A stretch of DNA of 64,000 bases from Prevotella sp. (GCA_017460515.1 JAFUAY010000012.1:186001-250000); one strand, 5' to 3'. Positions 42,116 to 52,857 are shown, counted from the first letter of the stretch. Notes: generated by a model not told the origin, from the letters alone. Translations and numbers: made by a program.

Positions 42116-45100
42116 TTGCCAACTCGGATTTACAGATTGAAGATACTGAAGCATATTCTAAACATCCTGATATGGAGCCTCGTGGTTCTGTATGTCAGCA
42201 TCGTCACACTGGTTCAGATACCTTCAACGCAAAAGGAGATAGGCAACCAGTTAGCAGATGCGCTCGGCAACGAACTGAACACCGAGGTACATGTGGGCAA
42301 CGTATCGCTGGGATTTCTCAACCGCCTGATTATCGATGATGTTCTTATTCGAGACCAACAGCAGCAGGAAATGCTGCGCATAGGACGTCTGTCGGCAAAA
42401 ATCAGTCTGCTGGCACTGGTGAGCGGACGCATCGACATATCATCTATCCAAATGTTTAATGCCCGCGCCATGCTGATAAAGCCTGATGCCGACACACCTG
42501 CCAACTACCAGTTCATCATTGACACATTCGCCTCGAACGACACCACATCACACACACCGCTCGACCTGCATATTAATTCTATCATCATCCGCCACTCCAG
42601 CGTCAGCTACGACCAGCTGGATGCGCCCGCACAGGAACAGTTCTGTCCGCAGCACCTGAGAATCAGTGATATCAGTGCACATATTATTTTAAAAGAGCTG
42701 ACCGACGACTCGCTGAACGTAAACGTGAAACGACTGGCACTGAAAGAAAAAAGCGGACTGGACATCCGAAACTTTGCCTTTAAACTGATGATGGGTAATC
42801 ACAATGCTCTGCTGAGCGACTTCACATTGGCACTGCCCCACTCTACCCTCGATATTGACAGTGTAGGCGCCACCTATCAACGGGAACGGATCAAAGAAAC
42901 ACTGTCATACGGGGTAAAGAACATACAGGGCGACGTAACCATCAGTGACCTGGGCTGCATCATTCCAGCACTGAAGAACTACGACCACAATATGGAATGG
43001 AACATACAGGCAGAGGGAACTACTACTAGCCTGAAACTGCCCGTACTCACCATCAATGCCTCTGACGATGCACTCACGCTGAAAATGCACGGATGGGCGA
43101 ACAGATTAGACCTGCAGTACCCGGAATGGGCACTATTCACCGACCACCTCTCAATATCAGCAGATGCCATCCGAATCCTACAGAAAGAGATAAAAGGTAT
43201 CCCCGAATTCGTCAACAACCTGAACGGAATTACGATTACCGGACAACAAGAAGGAACGAGCGACGGCAGGATGAAGTTCATAAACGACATCAAGACACCC
43301 TCGTCACTTGTACGAACAGAGATTGATTACAACAGCGACCGAACGTTTACGGCAAGGGTACGCACAAACGACCTTGACCTCAGACAGATACTGCCTGACA
43401 AACAGCTGGGACTCGTCGACATGAACACCTTCGTCAAAGGCAATCCGCAGACCGTCAATATTCAAAGTGACATTGCAGAGCTGGAGTTCAGGGGCTACAA
43501 CTACCATAACATCGCCATCAATGCAAAGTATAAAACTGACGATCTCTTCAAAGGCAACAGTTGGCTGGCTCAAGCAAATGGATCTATAGAGGTCAACGAT
43601 ACACACGCCAAAGCCTTCATCGACGGTAAATGGTATAAGACAGGCAAGAAGATGACGATGCAATTGGACGGCACCGTTGACAGGATAGCACCACAAGAGC
43701 TGAACCTCAGCGACAAATGGGGAGCTGCCGTCTTTGCAGGACAGTTCCACTCCGACCTACAGGCCAGCAACCTGAACAACGCCGAAGGAACAGTGGTACT
43801 GGACAATTTCTCCATGAGTGACTCGACAGAGTCGTACCATATTCAACACGTAGAACTGGCGTCTGGCACCGAGAACGAACGACACTTCCTGAAGATGAAA
43901 GGAGACATGGGCGATGCAGAACTGACTGGACAGTTCGACTGGGAGACACTACCGCAGAGTTTCATCAACTATGTGGCATCCCGACTGCCTACCCTGCCGG
44001 GACTGCCTCCAACAAATAAGAGTGCTACCAATAATTTCTCCATCAACATCAGCATGAACAGCACACAATGGCTCAAGCGCATCGTGGGCATCGACTTCCT
44101 GCTGAACCGACCGATGAAGCTGCAGGCCAACATCAACGACCTGACGCAAGACTTCCACGTGGTGGGAATGCTACCCTCCTTCAGCTATAACGGCGAAGAG
44201 TATAAGGATGCCGTCATCCAACTGGACACGCCTCAAGACTCTATCATCTGTAACATCGACCTGAAGAAGGTGATGGACGACCAAACCGACATGAACCTGA
44301 GTATGCAGGCCAATGCCTTCGACAACCAGCTGCAGACTACTTTCGTTTGGGACAACACAGGAGGTGAACAGGCGCTGAAGGGTGAACTGAACGCCATCAC
44401 ACAGCTCTATTCCGATGACAACGGTGCACCAGAAGCGCATGTACACATACAGCCCTCACACCTGGTGATGGGCGATGCAAAATGGAACGTCATACCCTGT
44501 GACATCTTCTATTCAGAAAAGAACCTGACGGTAGAGGATTTCTCTATTGAACACAACAAACAACACCTGACTATCAGCGGCATCGCATCCGACCAGCCTA
44601 CAGACACACTGAATATCGACCTGAAAGGCATTGACGTGGGATATGTGCTCGACTTGGTTAACTTCCACTCCGTGGAGTTCAACGGAAGGGCTACCGGACG
44701 AGCTTACGCAACAGAACTGTTCGGAACACCTTCAGCAGCAGCCGATCTGATTGTTGAGCAGTTCACCTTCGAGGGCGGAAGAATGGGAACACTGGGAGCA
44801 CATGCCTCCTGGAACAACGAACAAGATCAGATTGACATACAAGCCATTGCCAATGACGGAGCTGATGCTCTCACCTATATTAAAGGATATGTATCACCCA
44901 TACGTAGTGACATCAAACTGGACATCAAGGGTGAAGGGACATACGTCGACTTCGTACAAAACTACACACAGAGCTTCCTCAGCAATGTGACCGGGCATGC
45001 CTATGGCAGCCTGCAGCTGGTGGGGCCATTGGGCGAAATGGACCTGCTTGGCGACCTCGTCGTAGATGCCACCGCTACAGTCATTCCGCTGGGCACTACC

Positions 45101-46531
45101 TATACCATGCAACGCGACTCGGTGAAATTTATACGCAACGACATCATCGTCAACAATGTGCCCATCCTTGACCGCGACGGCAATAAAGCGGAGCTGTCAG
45201 GAGGCATCCATCACGACCATCTGTCGAGTCTCACCTTCGACCTCAGCGTAAAAACAGAGAAATTCCTGGCATACGATATCCCCGACTTTGGCAATGAACT
45301 GTTCTGCGGAAAGGTATATGCATCCGGAGCTGTAGAACTTCGCGGACGACCAGGAGAGGTGGTCATCAACTGCGATGCCACGCCACTGCGACAGACCGTT
45401 TTCTTCTACAACGCGTCATCCGCTGATGCCGTCAGCTACCAGGACTTCATCACCTGGGGAGAGAAAGCACCAGACACGCTGACTATCAGCGACAAGAATA
45501 CCATCAGCCAGGAGAATGCACAAGCATCCATTCCTACCGATATATATATAAACTTCCTGGTCAACACCACACCGCAGGCAACACTGAGACTACTCATGGA
45601 CCAGAAGACGGGCGACTATATCACACTCAACGGATCGGGCGTGCTCAGAGCTTCTTACCATAACAAAGGTGCCTTCATGATGTACGGAACCTATAGCGTA
45701 GACCATGGGACCTATGGAATCACTATCCAGAACATCATCAAAAAGAATTTCCAGTTCAAGGAAGGCGGAACCATCGTCTTTGGAGGCAACCCTATGAATG
45801 CCAGCCTACAGCTCCAAGCTATCCACACGGTCAACGGCGTATCACTCTCAGACCTGAACATCGGCAACTCGTTTGCCAACAACACCATCCGAGTGAACTG
45901 TCTGATGAACATCCAAGGCCAGGCCGGAACACCACGCGTGGAGTTCGACCTGGACATGCCCACCGTGAACAGCGAGGAAAAACAGATGATTCGCTCAATC
46001 ATCACCAGCGAGCAGGAAATGAACCAACAAGTGCTATACCTGCTGGGAGTTGGACGATTCTATACACAAGGTCTGAACAATTCAGAAGTCAACCAGCAGG
46101 AGTACGACCAGACGCAGCTGGCCATGCAGTCATTCCTGTCTGGTACACTATCGTCACAAATCAATCAGGTCATCTCACACGTTGTAAAGAACGACAACTG
46201 GAACTTCGGTGCCAACATCTCTACCGGAAACGAGGGATGGAACAATGCAGAATATGAAGGACTGGTCAGCGGAAGTCTTTTCAACAACCGACTGCTTATC
46301 AACGGACAATTCGGATATCGTGACAATGCACGGCAAGAGAGTCCGTCGTTTATCGGAGACTTCGACATCCGTTACCTGCTACAGCCCAACGGCAACCTTG
46401 CCCTGAAAGTGTATAATCAGACAAACGACCGCTATTTCACACGATCGTCACTGAACACACAAGGAATCGGCATCATCGTAAAACGAGACTTTGCCAACTT
46501 GGGTGAACTACTCTTCAGACACAAAAAATAG
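42116..46531 (+). CDS. TamB-family translocation and assembly/lipid transport protein
   Basis: A very long envelope protein (1471 residues) of the AsmA/TamB superfamily, thought to form a beta-groove bridge across the periplasm for phospholipids or for outer-membrane assembly. One N-terminal membrane helix (ILIWSLVVLYVSIVTLVQIP) is followed by about 1100 residues of repeating beta strands. The C-terminal TamB domain includes KNFQFKEGGTIVFGGNPMNA and ILYLLGVGRF-like VLYLLGVGRFYTQ, and ends at FANLGELLFRHKK. No in-frame ATG precedes the membrane helix, so translation must start at TTG (42116, or TTG 42134). A partner TamA/BamA-type gene is not adjacent. Confidence 0.85.
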   Translation: MPTRIYRLKILKHILNILIWSLVVLYVSIVTLVQIPSTQKEIGNQLADALGNELNTEVHVGNVSLGFLNRLIIDDVLIRDQQQQEMLRIGRLSAKISLLALVSGRIDISSIQMFNARAMLIKPDADTPANYQFIIDTFASNDTTSHTPLDLHINSIIIRHSSVSYDQLDAPAQEQFCPQHLRISDISAHIILKELTDDSLNVNVKRLALKEKSGLDIRNFAFKLMMGNHNALLSDFTLALPHSTLDIDSVGATYQRERIKETLSYGVKNIQGDVTISDLGCIIPALKNYDHNMEWNIQAEGTTTSLKLPVLTINASDDALTLKMHGWANRLDLQYPEWALFTDHLSISADAIRILQKEIKGIPEFVNNLNGITITGQQEGTSDGRMKFINDIKTPSSLVRTEIDYNSDRTFTARVRTNDLDLRQILPDKQLGLVDMNTFVKGNPQTVNIQSDIAELEFRGYNYHNIAINAKYKTDDLFKGNSWLAQANGSIEVNDTHAKAFIDGKWYKTGKKMTMQLDGTVDRIAPQELNLSDKWGAAVFAGQFHSDLQASNLNNAEGTVVLDNFSMSDSTESYHIQHVELASGTENERHFLKMKGDMGDAELTGQFDWETLPQSFINYVASRLPTLPGLPPTNKSATNNFSINISMNSTQWLKRIVGIDFLLNRPMKLQANINDLTQDFHVVGMLPSFSYNGEEYKDAVIQLDTPQDSIICNIDLKKVMDDQTDMNLSMQANAFDNQLQTTFVWDNTGGEQALKGELNAITQLYSDDNGAPEAHVHIQPSHLVMGDAKWNVIPCDIFYSEKNLTVEDFSIEHNKQHLTISGIASDQPTDTLNIDLKGIDVGYVLDLVNFHSVEFNGRATGRAYATELFGTPSAAADLIVEQFTFEGGRMGTLGAHASWNNEQDQIDIQAIANDGADALTYIKGYVSPIRSDIKLDIKGEGTYVDFVQNYTQSFLSNVTGHAYGSLQLVGPLGEMDLLGDLVVDATATVIPLGTTYTMQRDSVKFIRNDIIVNNVPILDRDGNKAELSGGIHHDHLSSLTFDLSVKTEKFLAYDIPDFGNELFCGKVYASGAVELRGRPGEVVINCDATPLRQTVFFYNASSADAVSYQDFITWGEKAPDTLTISDKNTISQENAQASIPTDIYINFLVNTTPQATLRLLMDQKTGDYITLNGSGVLRASYHNKGAFMMYGTYSVDHGTYGITIQNIIKKNFQFKEGGTIVFGGNPMNASLQLQAIHTVNGVSLSDLNIGNSFANNTIRVNCLMNIQGQAGTPRVEFDLDMPTVNSEEKQMIRSIITSEQEMNQQVLYLLGVGRFYTQGLNNSEVNQQEYDQTQLAMQSFLSGTLSSQINQVISHVVKNDNWNFGANISTGNEGWNNAEYEGLVSGSLFNNRLLINGQFGYRDNARQESPSFIGDFDIRYLLQPNGNLALKVYNQTNDRYFTRSSLNTQGIGIIVKRDFANLGELLFRHKK

Positions 46532-46562
46532 CGACCCATTTCTTGGTCGCAACAAGATTTTT
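46531..46562 (+). terminator. Possible weak terminator after the TamB-family gene
   Basis: GCGACC and GGTCGC pair around an 8-base loop, followed by AACAAGATTTTT. It overlaps the -33 box of the carB promoter. Confidence 0.35.
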
Positions 46563-46573
46563 GATTACCTTTG
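46542..46573 (+). promoter_or_regulatory. Promoter of carB
   Basis: CTTG, a 20-base spacer and TACCTTTG on the plus strand. Predicted start near 46580 leaves a leader of about 45 nt before the ATG at 46626. It shows that the in-frame extension from 46491 is not translated. Confidence 0.7.
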
Positions 46574-46625
46574 CACCGCAAACAAAATCACAATATTTTA
46601 TAACAGACAAACAAGGCTAACAATT

Positions 46626-49600
46626 ATGACCAAGACAAAACTCAGTAAGGTATTAGTGCTGGGCTCAGGAGCCCTCAAAATCGGGCAGGCTGGCGAATTT
46701 GACTATTCAGGATCGCAGGCACTGAAAGCACTCCGTCAAGAAGGTATCAAGAGTGTGCTCATCAACCCGAACATTGCAACCATCCAAACATCGGAAGGTA
46801 TCGCAGACAAAGTGTACTTCCAACCCGTTACCCCACACTTCGTAACCGAGATTATCAAAAAGGAACGTCCTGACGGTATTCTCCTCGCCTTTGGTGGACA
46901 GACGGCGCTGAACTGCGGTACTGAACTGTATCAGACGGGCGTACTGAAAGAATATGGTGTCAACGTGCTGGGTACCAGCGTGGAGGCAATCATGAATACC
47001 GAAGACCGTGATTTGTTTGTTAAGAAACTCAATGAAATACAGCTGAAGACTCCCGTGAGCCATGCCGTAGAGAATATGGACGATGCGCTGAAAGCTGCCC
47101 ATGAGATTGGCTTCCCCATCATGATTCGTTCTGCCTATGCACTGGGCGGACTGGGTTCAGGTATCTGTCCTGACGAGAAAGCTTTCAAGGAGCTGGCGGA
47201 GAGCGCCTTCACCTTTGCACCACAGATTCTTGTCGAGGAGTCGCTGAAGGGATGGAAGGAAATTGAATTCGAATGCATCCGCGATGCCAACGACCACTGT
47301 TTCACAGTAGCCTCCATGGAGAACTTCGATCCCCTCGGCATCCATACTGGTGAGTCAATCGTAGTGGCTCCGACCTGTTCACTCACAGAAGAACAGGTGA
47401 AGATGCTGCAGGAGATTACCATCAAGTGTGTGCGTCATCTGAATATCGTGGGCGAATGTAACATCCAGTTCGCATTCAACGCTGTCACCAACGACTACCG
47501 CATCATCGAGATCAATGCCCGTCTGTCGCGTTCGTCTGCACTGGCTTCTAAGGCAACTGGCTATCCCCTCGCCTTCGTCGCAGCAAAGATTGCACTGGGA
47601 TACACCCTCGACCAGATTGGAGAGATGGGAACAACCTCATCAGCCTACGTTGCTCCTTCGCTCGACTATATGATTTGTAAGATTCCCCGTTGGGACCTGA
47701 CAAAGTTCGCTGGTGTGAGCCGTCAAATTGGTTCTTCGATGAAATCAGTAGGCGAAATTATGTCTATCGGTCGCTCGTTTGAGGAAATGATCCAGAAGGG
47801 ACTGCGGATGATTGGTCAGGGTATGCACGGCTTCGTAGGTAATGACCATACAAAGTTTGACAACCTGGATGATGCCCTTCAGAATCCTACCGACCTGCGC
47901 ATCTTTGCAATTGCACAGGCATTGGAAGAGGGCTATACCGTTGAACGTATTGAGGAGCTGACAAAGATTGACGTTTGGTTCCTGAATCGTCTGAAGAACA
48001 TTGTTGACCTGAAGCACAAACTGCAGAGCTACAACAGCTTGGAAGAACTTCCAGACGAATTGCTTCTCGAAGTGAAACGTTGCGGATTCAGCGACTTCCA
48101 GATTGCCCGTTTCGTACTGAAGCCGAAGAGTGGCAATATGGAGAAGGAAAATCTTGATGTGCGCCGCTATCGCAAACAGAAAGGTATCATTCCATCAGTC
48201 AAGCGTATCCCGACAGTTGCTTCAGAACATCCTGAGCTGACCAACTACCTATACTTCACTTACACTCACACTCCGGCATTCGGCAATCCCGAGGGAGAGA
48301 AGTACACACCTGTACACGACATCAACTATTATAATAATGAGAAGTCAGTAGTCGTTTTGGGTTCTGGTGCCTACCGCATCGGTTCGTCAGTAGAATTCGA
48401 CTGGTGTTCGGTAAATGCTATTCAGACTGCACGTAAACTGGGCTACAAGTCAATCATGATTAACTATAACCCAGAGACCGTATCTACTGACTATGATATG
48501 TGCGATCGTCTCTACTTCGATGAACTATCATTAGAGCGTGTGCTCGATGTAATGGACCTGGAGCAACCTCGTGGTGTCATCGTCAGCGTGGGCGGACAGA
48601 TTCCAAACAATCTGGCAATGAAACTATATCGTCAGGGCGTGCCCGTTCTGGGAACGAGTCCCGTCAACATTGACCGTGCGGAGAATCGCGACAAGTTCTC
48701 GGCAATGCTTGACAAACTGGGTATCGACCAGCCTGCATGGAGAGCATTGACCTCGTTTGATGATATCAAAGACTTCGTCAAAGAGGTTGGCTATCCCGTC
48801 CTCGTGCGTCCTTCGTATGTGCTCTCTGGTGCTGCAATGAACGTCTGCTATGATGAAGAAGAGCTTCACCGCTTCCTCAATATGGCTACTGAGGTATCGA
48901 AGGAATTCCCTGTGGTTGTTTCGAAATTCATGACTGATACCAAGGAGATAGAGTTTGATGCCGTTGCTGACAAAGGCGAGGTGGTAGAATATGCTATCTC
49001 TGAACACGTAGAGTATGCCGGTGTACACTCTGGAGATGCCACAATGGTATTCCCCGCTCAGCACATCTATTTCTCTACCATCCGTCAGATCAAAAAGATA
49101 GCACGTAAGATTGCTGCCGAGCTGAACATCAGCGGTCCATTCAATATCCAGTTCCTGGCTAAGAACCGCGAGGTGAAGGTAATCGAATGTAACCTCCGCG
49201 CCTCACGTTCATTCCCCTTCGTATCTAAGATTCTGAAGCGTAATTTCATCGAGACTGCTACGAAAATTATGCTCGATGCCCCCTACTCTCGTCCTGACAG
49301 TTCTGAGTTTGACATCGACCGTATTGGTGTGAAAGCAAGCCAGTTCTCGTTTGCACGCCTGCAAAATGCCGACCCCGTACTGGGTGTGGACATGAGCTCT
49401 ACTGGCGAGGTGGGCTGTCTAGGCGATGATCTGAACGAGGCACTCCTTAACGCACTCATCGCAACAGGCTATCGTCTGCCAAAGCAAAACAGCAATATCC
49501 TCATCTCATCAGGTGGTGCCAAGGGTAAGGTCAGCCTGCTGGAACCCGCACAGCAACTGGTGAAAAAGGGTTACAAAGTCTTTGCCACTGAAGGAACGGC

Positions 49601-49895
49601 AAAGTTCTTCAACGATAACGGTATCAAGGCAACACCTATTGGCTGGCCTGACGAAGAGGGCGAGAACAATGTGATGGATATGATTTCTGCCCATCAGTTC
49701 GACCTGATTATCAATGTTCCGAAGAACCATACTAAACGAGAGCTGACCAACGGCTATCGCATCCGCCGCGGTGCCATCGATCATAACATTCCTCTGATGA
49801 CTAACGTACGCTTGGCAAAGGCATTCATCGAAGCCTTCACCGCAATGACAGAAGGCGATATCAAGATTAAGAGCTGGCAAGAGTACAACGCATAA
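46626..49895 (+). CDS. carB: Carbamoyl-phosphate synthase large subunit
   Basis: Makes carbamoyl phosphate from bicarbonate, ammonia (from CarA) and two ATP, for arginine and pyrimidine synthesis. The 1089-residue protein has two homologous ATP-grasp halves, each opening with a VLGSGALKIGQAGEFDYSGS or VLGSGAYRIGSSVEFDWCSV motif, plus a C-terminal MGS-like allosteric domain (GKVSLLEPAQQLVKKGYKVF, then ATEGTAKFF). The start at 46626 is fixed by homology and by the promoter. No carA lies next to it. Confidence 0.95.
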   Translation: MTKTKLSKVLVLGSGALKIGQAGEFDYSGSQALKALRQEGIKSVLINPNIATIQTSEGIADKVYFQPVTPHFVTEIIKKERPDGILLAFGGQTALNCGTELYQTGVLKEYGVNVLGTSVEAIMNTEDRDLFVKKLNEIQLKTPVSHAVENMDDALKAAHEIGFPIMIRSAYALGGLGSGICPDEKAFKELAESAFTFAPQILVEESLKGWKEIEFECIRDANDHCFTVASMENFDPLGIHTGESIVVAPTCSLTEEQVKMLQEITIKCVRHLNIVGECNIQFAFNAVTNDYRIIEINARLSRSSALASKATGYPLAFVAAKIALGYTLDQIGEMGTTSSAYVAPSLDYMICKIPRWDLTKFAGVSRQIGSSMKSVGEIMSIGRSFEEMIQKGLRMIGQGMHGFVGNDHTKFDNLDDALQNPTDLRIFAIAQALEEGYTVERIEELTKIDVWFLNRLKNIVDLKHKLQSYNSLEELPDELLLEVKRCGFSDFQIARFVLKPKSGNMEKENLDVRRYRKQKGIIPSVKRIPTVASEHPELTNYLYFTYTHTPAFGNPEGEKYTPVHDINYYNNEKSVVVLGSGAYRIGSSVEFDWCSVNAIQTARKLGYKSIMINYNPETVSTDYDMCDRLYFDELSLERVLDVMDLEQPRGVIVSVGGQIPNNLAMKLYRQGVPVLGTSPVNIDRAENRDKFSAMLDKLGIDQPAWRALTSFDDIKDFVKEVGYPVLVRPSYVLSGAAMNVCYDEEELHRFLNMATEVSKEFPVVVSKFMTDTKEIEFDAVADKGEVVEYAISEHVEYAGVHSGDATMVFPAQHIYFSTIRQIKKIARKIAAELNISGPFNIQFLAKNREVKVIECNLRASRSFPFVSKILKRNFIETATKIMLDAPYSRPDSSEFDIDRIGVKASQFSFARLQNADPVLGVDMSSTGEVGCLGDDLNEALLNALIATGYRLPKQNSNILISSGGAKGKVSLLEPAQQLVKKGYKVFATEGTAKFFNDNGIKATPIGWPDEEGENNVMDMISAHQFDLIINVPKNHTKRELTNGYRIRRGAIDHNIPLMTNVRLAKAFIEAFTAMTEGDIKIKSWQEYNA

Positions 49896-49912
49896 AGTAT
49901 ATCGCCTAGCAT

Positions 49913-49950
49913 CAATAAAGGCTCATGCATTTCTGCTTGAGCCTTTATTG
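49913..49950. terminator. Bidirectional terminator between carB and the acidic hypothetical gene
   Basis: CAATAAAGGCTCA pairs perfectly with TGAGCCTTTATTG (13 bp) around a 12-base loop. The TTTATTG end provides the T-rich part on the plus strand, and the symmetric A-rich start does so on the minus strand. Confidence 0.75.
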
Positions 49951-49996
49951 ATTGTTTCAAAATGTAACGAACAGTCGTCTTATTCTTGGATGACAA

Positions 49997-50830
49997 TCAG
50001 TCATCGCTATAATCAGACAGGTTGGCAGCTTCCTCATCAGGATCTTCTGCTCCCAAATCCATCATGGTAGAATAGTTATCCTCCGTGATCTCATCGTCAT
50101 TGGGCTCCTCCAGTTCGACATCATCTTCGTCTGGCTTGTTATAGTTATCCTCGATGATTACGTCTGCATCATCGTCCTCTTCATCAGAATCGCTGTCCAT
50201 CGAAGACGAGAGCAACATGCGAGGCTTCTCAGCTTCAGGCTTCACTTTCGCAAAGATAGCCTCCACCCAAGTTCCTTTCTGAACCTCAAGTACCTCGAAG
50301 CCATCGGCTACTTTCTTCTCATACATACCGCCCTTCTTGTGAAGACGATCCTGTGGGAGAGTTGTTGTAGAAATATCGAAGCCGCTCTCAATAATATCCT
50401 TGATACTCTGAGAAAGCGAATCCCAACCGCCTCCGAAATTACGGTCAAGCACTTCAATGAGCTTAGCAGCAGTAATATGACGGATATTCTCGTAGGTTAG
50501 GTCAGTAACTCTCACGATTGGACGTTTCTTAATGGCCCAGGTAATCTTTTTGTCTTCATCAATTCTTACCTGTCCCACTTTGTAGCCCATCTTTTCGTAC
50601 TTTGATTTAATGATAGGCGTTTCTTCTTTGATTTCCTCAATCATGAAAGCGCTGCGAATAATTGCCGTATAATGACGCAGATTGTCTCTAATCTCAGAAT
50701 CCTTATCAGCGCCTTCCCACATACGGAAAATATCATTCTCCTGCACGTCCCAGACATTACTCTTATTGAGGGTCTTGAGCATTAATGCTTTTTTCTCCGT
50801 TTTTTCAGTTTTCTCCGTTTCTTGATTCAT
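49997..50830 (-). CDS. Hypothetical protein with acidic C-terminal tail
   Basis: A 277-residue cytoplasmic protein that I do not recognise. Residues 1-15 are Lys/Glu/Thr-rich with a TEKTEK repeat; about 20-200 are mixed alpha/beta, including WEGADKDSEIRDNLRHYTAI, GYKVGQVRIDEDKKITWAIK and FGGGWDSLSQSIKDIIESGF. The last about 70 residues are almost entirely Asp/Glu with two near-repeats of the form ITEDNYS and IIEDNYN. The tail suggests a nucleic-acid mimic or a protein-binding surface, which is inference. It has its own promoter and lies convergent to carB. Confidence 0.6.
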   Translation of the reverse strand: MNQETEKTEKTEKKALMLKTLNKSNVWDVQENDIFRMWEGADKDSEIRDNLRHYTAIIRSAFMIEEIKEETPIIKSKYEKMGYKVGQVRIDEDKKITWAIKKRPIVRVTDLTYENIRHITAAKLIEVLDRNFGGGWDSLSQSIKDIIESGFDISTTTLPQDRLHKKGGMYEKKVADGFEVLEVQKGTWVEAIFAKVKPEAEKPRMLLSSSMDSDSDEEDDDADVIIEDNYNKPDEDDVELEEPNDDEITEDNYSTMMDLGAEDPDEEAANLSDYSDD

Positions 50831-50856
50831 ATTGTCTCGTTATTATTTTATGTTTG

Positions 50857-50888
50857 CAAAGGTACGAACATGTGTGGATTATTCCAAT
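50857..50888 (-). promoter_or_regulatory. Promoter of the acidic hypothetical gene
   Basis: ATTG, a 20-base spacer and TACCTTTG on the minus strand, with the -7 box 26 bases before the ATG at 50830. Confidence 0.65.
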
Positions 50889-50928
50889 TATTTTCAATAG
50901 TTTTTTTATTAAAAAAGCATAAGAAGAA

Positions 50929-51510
50929 CTACATTGTAGCTAATTCACGATAGACACGTTGAACAGGAAATCCCATCACATTGAAATAGCTACCCTCAAT
51001 ACCAGTCACTCCAATATAGCCAATCCACTCCTGAATACCATAGGCTCCGGCTTTGTCAAAGGGACGGTAATGACTGATGTAATACTGGATTTCATCGTCA
51101 GACAATTCCTTAAACGCCACATCAGTAACTACAGAGAACAGGCGTTGACTGGTAGTAGTAAGCAGACAGACACCTGTTATCACCTGGTGTTTCCTGCCAC
51201 TCAGTTTACGAAGCATGCGAAAAGCGTCAGACGCATCGGCAGGTTTCCCCATCACTTCATCATCGACAATCACTACCGTATCGGCAGTTATCACCAAATC
51301 AGAGGTAGACAACTCAGAACGATAGGCATCAGCTTTCTCTTTCGCAATATACTGTGCAATGTCTTTCACAGGTAGTGAAGCAGGATAGTTCTCTTGAATG
51401 TCGGGCAAAACCTTCACTTCGAAATCAATGCCAAGCCCCGACAACAACTCACGACGTCGGGGCGAATTGCTCGCCAAGATAATATGGTATTTGTTCAGAT
51501 TCTCAAACAT
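50929..51510 (-). CDS. maf: Maf-like nucleoside triphosphate pyrophosphatase
   Basis: Hydrolyses non-canonical or excess nucleoside triphosphates (dTTP/UTP class) to monophosphates. The 193-residue protein has the N-terminal signature IILASNSPRRRELLSGLGID, the STSDLVITADTVVIVDDEVM segment with its catalytic Asp, and GYIGVTGIEGSYFNVMGFPV. It is last in an operon with nitroreductase, DUF2520 and KdsC-type genes, 47 bases behind the latter. Confidence 0.93.
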   Translation of the reverse strand: MFENLNKYHIILASNSPRRRELLSGLGIDFEVKVLPDIQENYPASLPVKDIAQYIAKEKADAYRSELSTSDLVITADTVVIVDDEVMGKPADASDAFRMLRKLSGRKHQVITGVCLLTTTSQRLFSVVTDVAFKELSDDEIQYYISHYRPFDKAGAYGIQEWIGYIGVTGIEGSYFNVMGFPVQRVYRELATM

Positions 51511-51557
51511 GGGATATTGTATTTAGGGATACGAGATACGTTGTGCGAGGTGAAAGA

Positions 51558-52076
51558 TTACCAACCAAAGGCTTTCTCGTTGGCCAGCCACTTGCCTTGA
51601 GCTCGAAGGGTCTGCTCAATCACATCGCGTCCACATCCGTATCCGCCACTCCGTTCACTGACATAAACACTGATTTGCTGAATTTCAGGACAAGCATCAG
51701 CCGGACACACCGGACAGCCTACAAGTTGCATGATTTCCATATCAGGAATATCATCGCCCATATACATCACCTCATCATCGGTCAGTCCATACTTTGATAT
51801 GAATTCGTGATAGGTTTTTACCTTCACAGCACAACCCATGAAGATGTCATTCACTCCCAAACGCTCATAGCGCAAGCGGACAGCTTCAGTATTTCCTCCA
51901 GTAAGAATAGCAATCCGCAAGCCCATCTTAACTGCTAACTGAATAGCATAACCATCCTTGATATTCACTGTCCGTAAGGGTTCGCCTGTAGCTGAAAGTG
52001 TTATCGTCTCCGCACTGAGTACGCCATCAACATCGAAGATGATGGCACGAATTTTGTTTAAGTTGTAATTAATCAT
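51558..52076 (-). CDS. kdsC: KdsC-type HAD phosphatase (KDO 8-phosphate phosphatase)
   Basis: By family it removes the phosphate from 3-deoxy-D-manno-octulosonate 8-phosphate in lipopolysaccharide core synthesis. The 172-residue HAD protein has motif [18 protein letters not shown] (nucleophile Asp), motif [12 protein letters not shown], and motif III with [18 protein letters not shown]. It lacks a cap domain, as KdsC does, and the C-terminal [19 protein letters not shown] is typical. It overlaps the DUF2520 gene by eight bases. Confidence 0.88.
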   Translation of the reverse strand: MINYNLNKIRAIIFDVDGVLSAETITLSATGEPLRTVNIKDGYAIQLAVKMGLRIAILTGGNTEAVRLRYERLGVNDIFMGCAVKVKTYHEFISKYGLTDDEVMYMGDDIPDMEIMQLVGCPVCPADACPEIQQISVYVSERSGGYGCGRDVIEQTLRAQGKWLANEKAFGW

Positions 52077-52857
52077 GATGATGGAATTCTTGTTGAGAAT
52101 GGTGAATACTCTGGCTCATCAGCTGATAGACCTGAGCCAGCAGAGGTTGGGAAGCCAACAACTGAAGTTGGGCATTCATCACACCTTCATCGTAACGCAC
52201 GGCAGGGCCCGTCTGTGCCTGTACGGGTGACAACTCATGAACCTTAGCCGCAGTCTCATCAATGAGGGGAAGCATCACGTCAAACGGGATACCATATTGA
52301 GCCAAAACCTCAGCAGAGAGCTGGTAGCAGTGGTTAGCGAAATTGCAGGCAAAGACTGCTGCCAGATGGAGATGTCGGCGAGCATCGGATGACAGTTCAC
52401 GGCAATTCTTACTAACTGATCCCGCCAACTGCTGAGCCACCTGAAGCGACTGATCATCGTTCCCTTCAATAAAGAATGGAACATTCCGCAGGTCTACCCT
52501 TCGTTCCTTCGAGAAAGTCTGCATCGGATAGAGAACGCCATAGTGACAAGAATGGGCTGAGAAAACATCCATCGGAACCGAACCTGCCGTATGAAGGAAG
52601 ACACTTTTATCCCTACCCTCGCCCAATACTGCTATTAGTGAGGGAAGAACGGTATCAGTCACCGAAAGCACAAAGACATCAGCATCTGTCACTACCTGTG
52701 TCAGACTATCTACTGCCTGAGCGTCCACCTTGGCTGCCAGTAACTCAGCAGCTGCTTGTGTTCTACTATACACTTGTACAATCTGATGTCCTGCTTCATG
52801 CAAAGCAGGAGCCAGATTGCTTGCTAATCTACCGGCACCGATAAAGACGATACGCAT
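52069..52857 (-). CDS. Rossmann-fold DUF2520 protein (F420/NADP oxidoreductase-like)
   Basis: A 262-residue protein with an N-terminal NAD(P)-binding Rossmann fold, [20 protein letters not shown] (G-x-G-x2-A), and a helical C-terminal DUF2520 domain, where [20 protein letters not shown] is conserved. The architecture resembles ketopantoate and pyrroline-5-carboxylate reductases, but the substrate is unknown. It starts one base after the nitroreductase stop and runs into the KdsC-type gene. The C-terminus ends in a His-rich stretch ([11 protein letters not shown]). Confidence 0.82.
   Translation of the reverse strand: MRIVFIGAGRLASNLAPALHEAGHQIVQVYSRTQAAAELLAAKVDAQAVDSLTQVVTDADVFVLSVTDTVLPSLIAVLGEGRDKSVFLHTAGSVPMDVFSAHSCHYGVLYPMQTFSKERRVDLRNVPFFIEGNDDQSLQVAQQLAGSVSKNCRELSSDARRHLHLAAVFACNFANHCYQLSAEVLAQYGIPFDVMLPLIDETAAKVHELSPVQAQTGPAVRYDEGVMNAQLQLLASQPLLAQVYQLMSQSIHHSQQEFHHHD

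Noticed and set aside
46491..46625. N-terminal extension of carB
   Set aside because: The extension overlaps the TamB-family gene end and contains the carB promoter; homologous proteins start at MTKTKLSKVLVLGSG.
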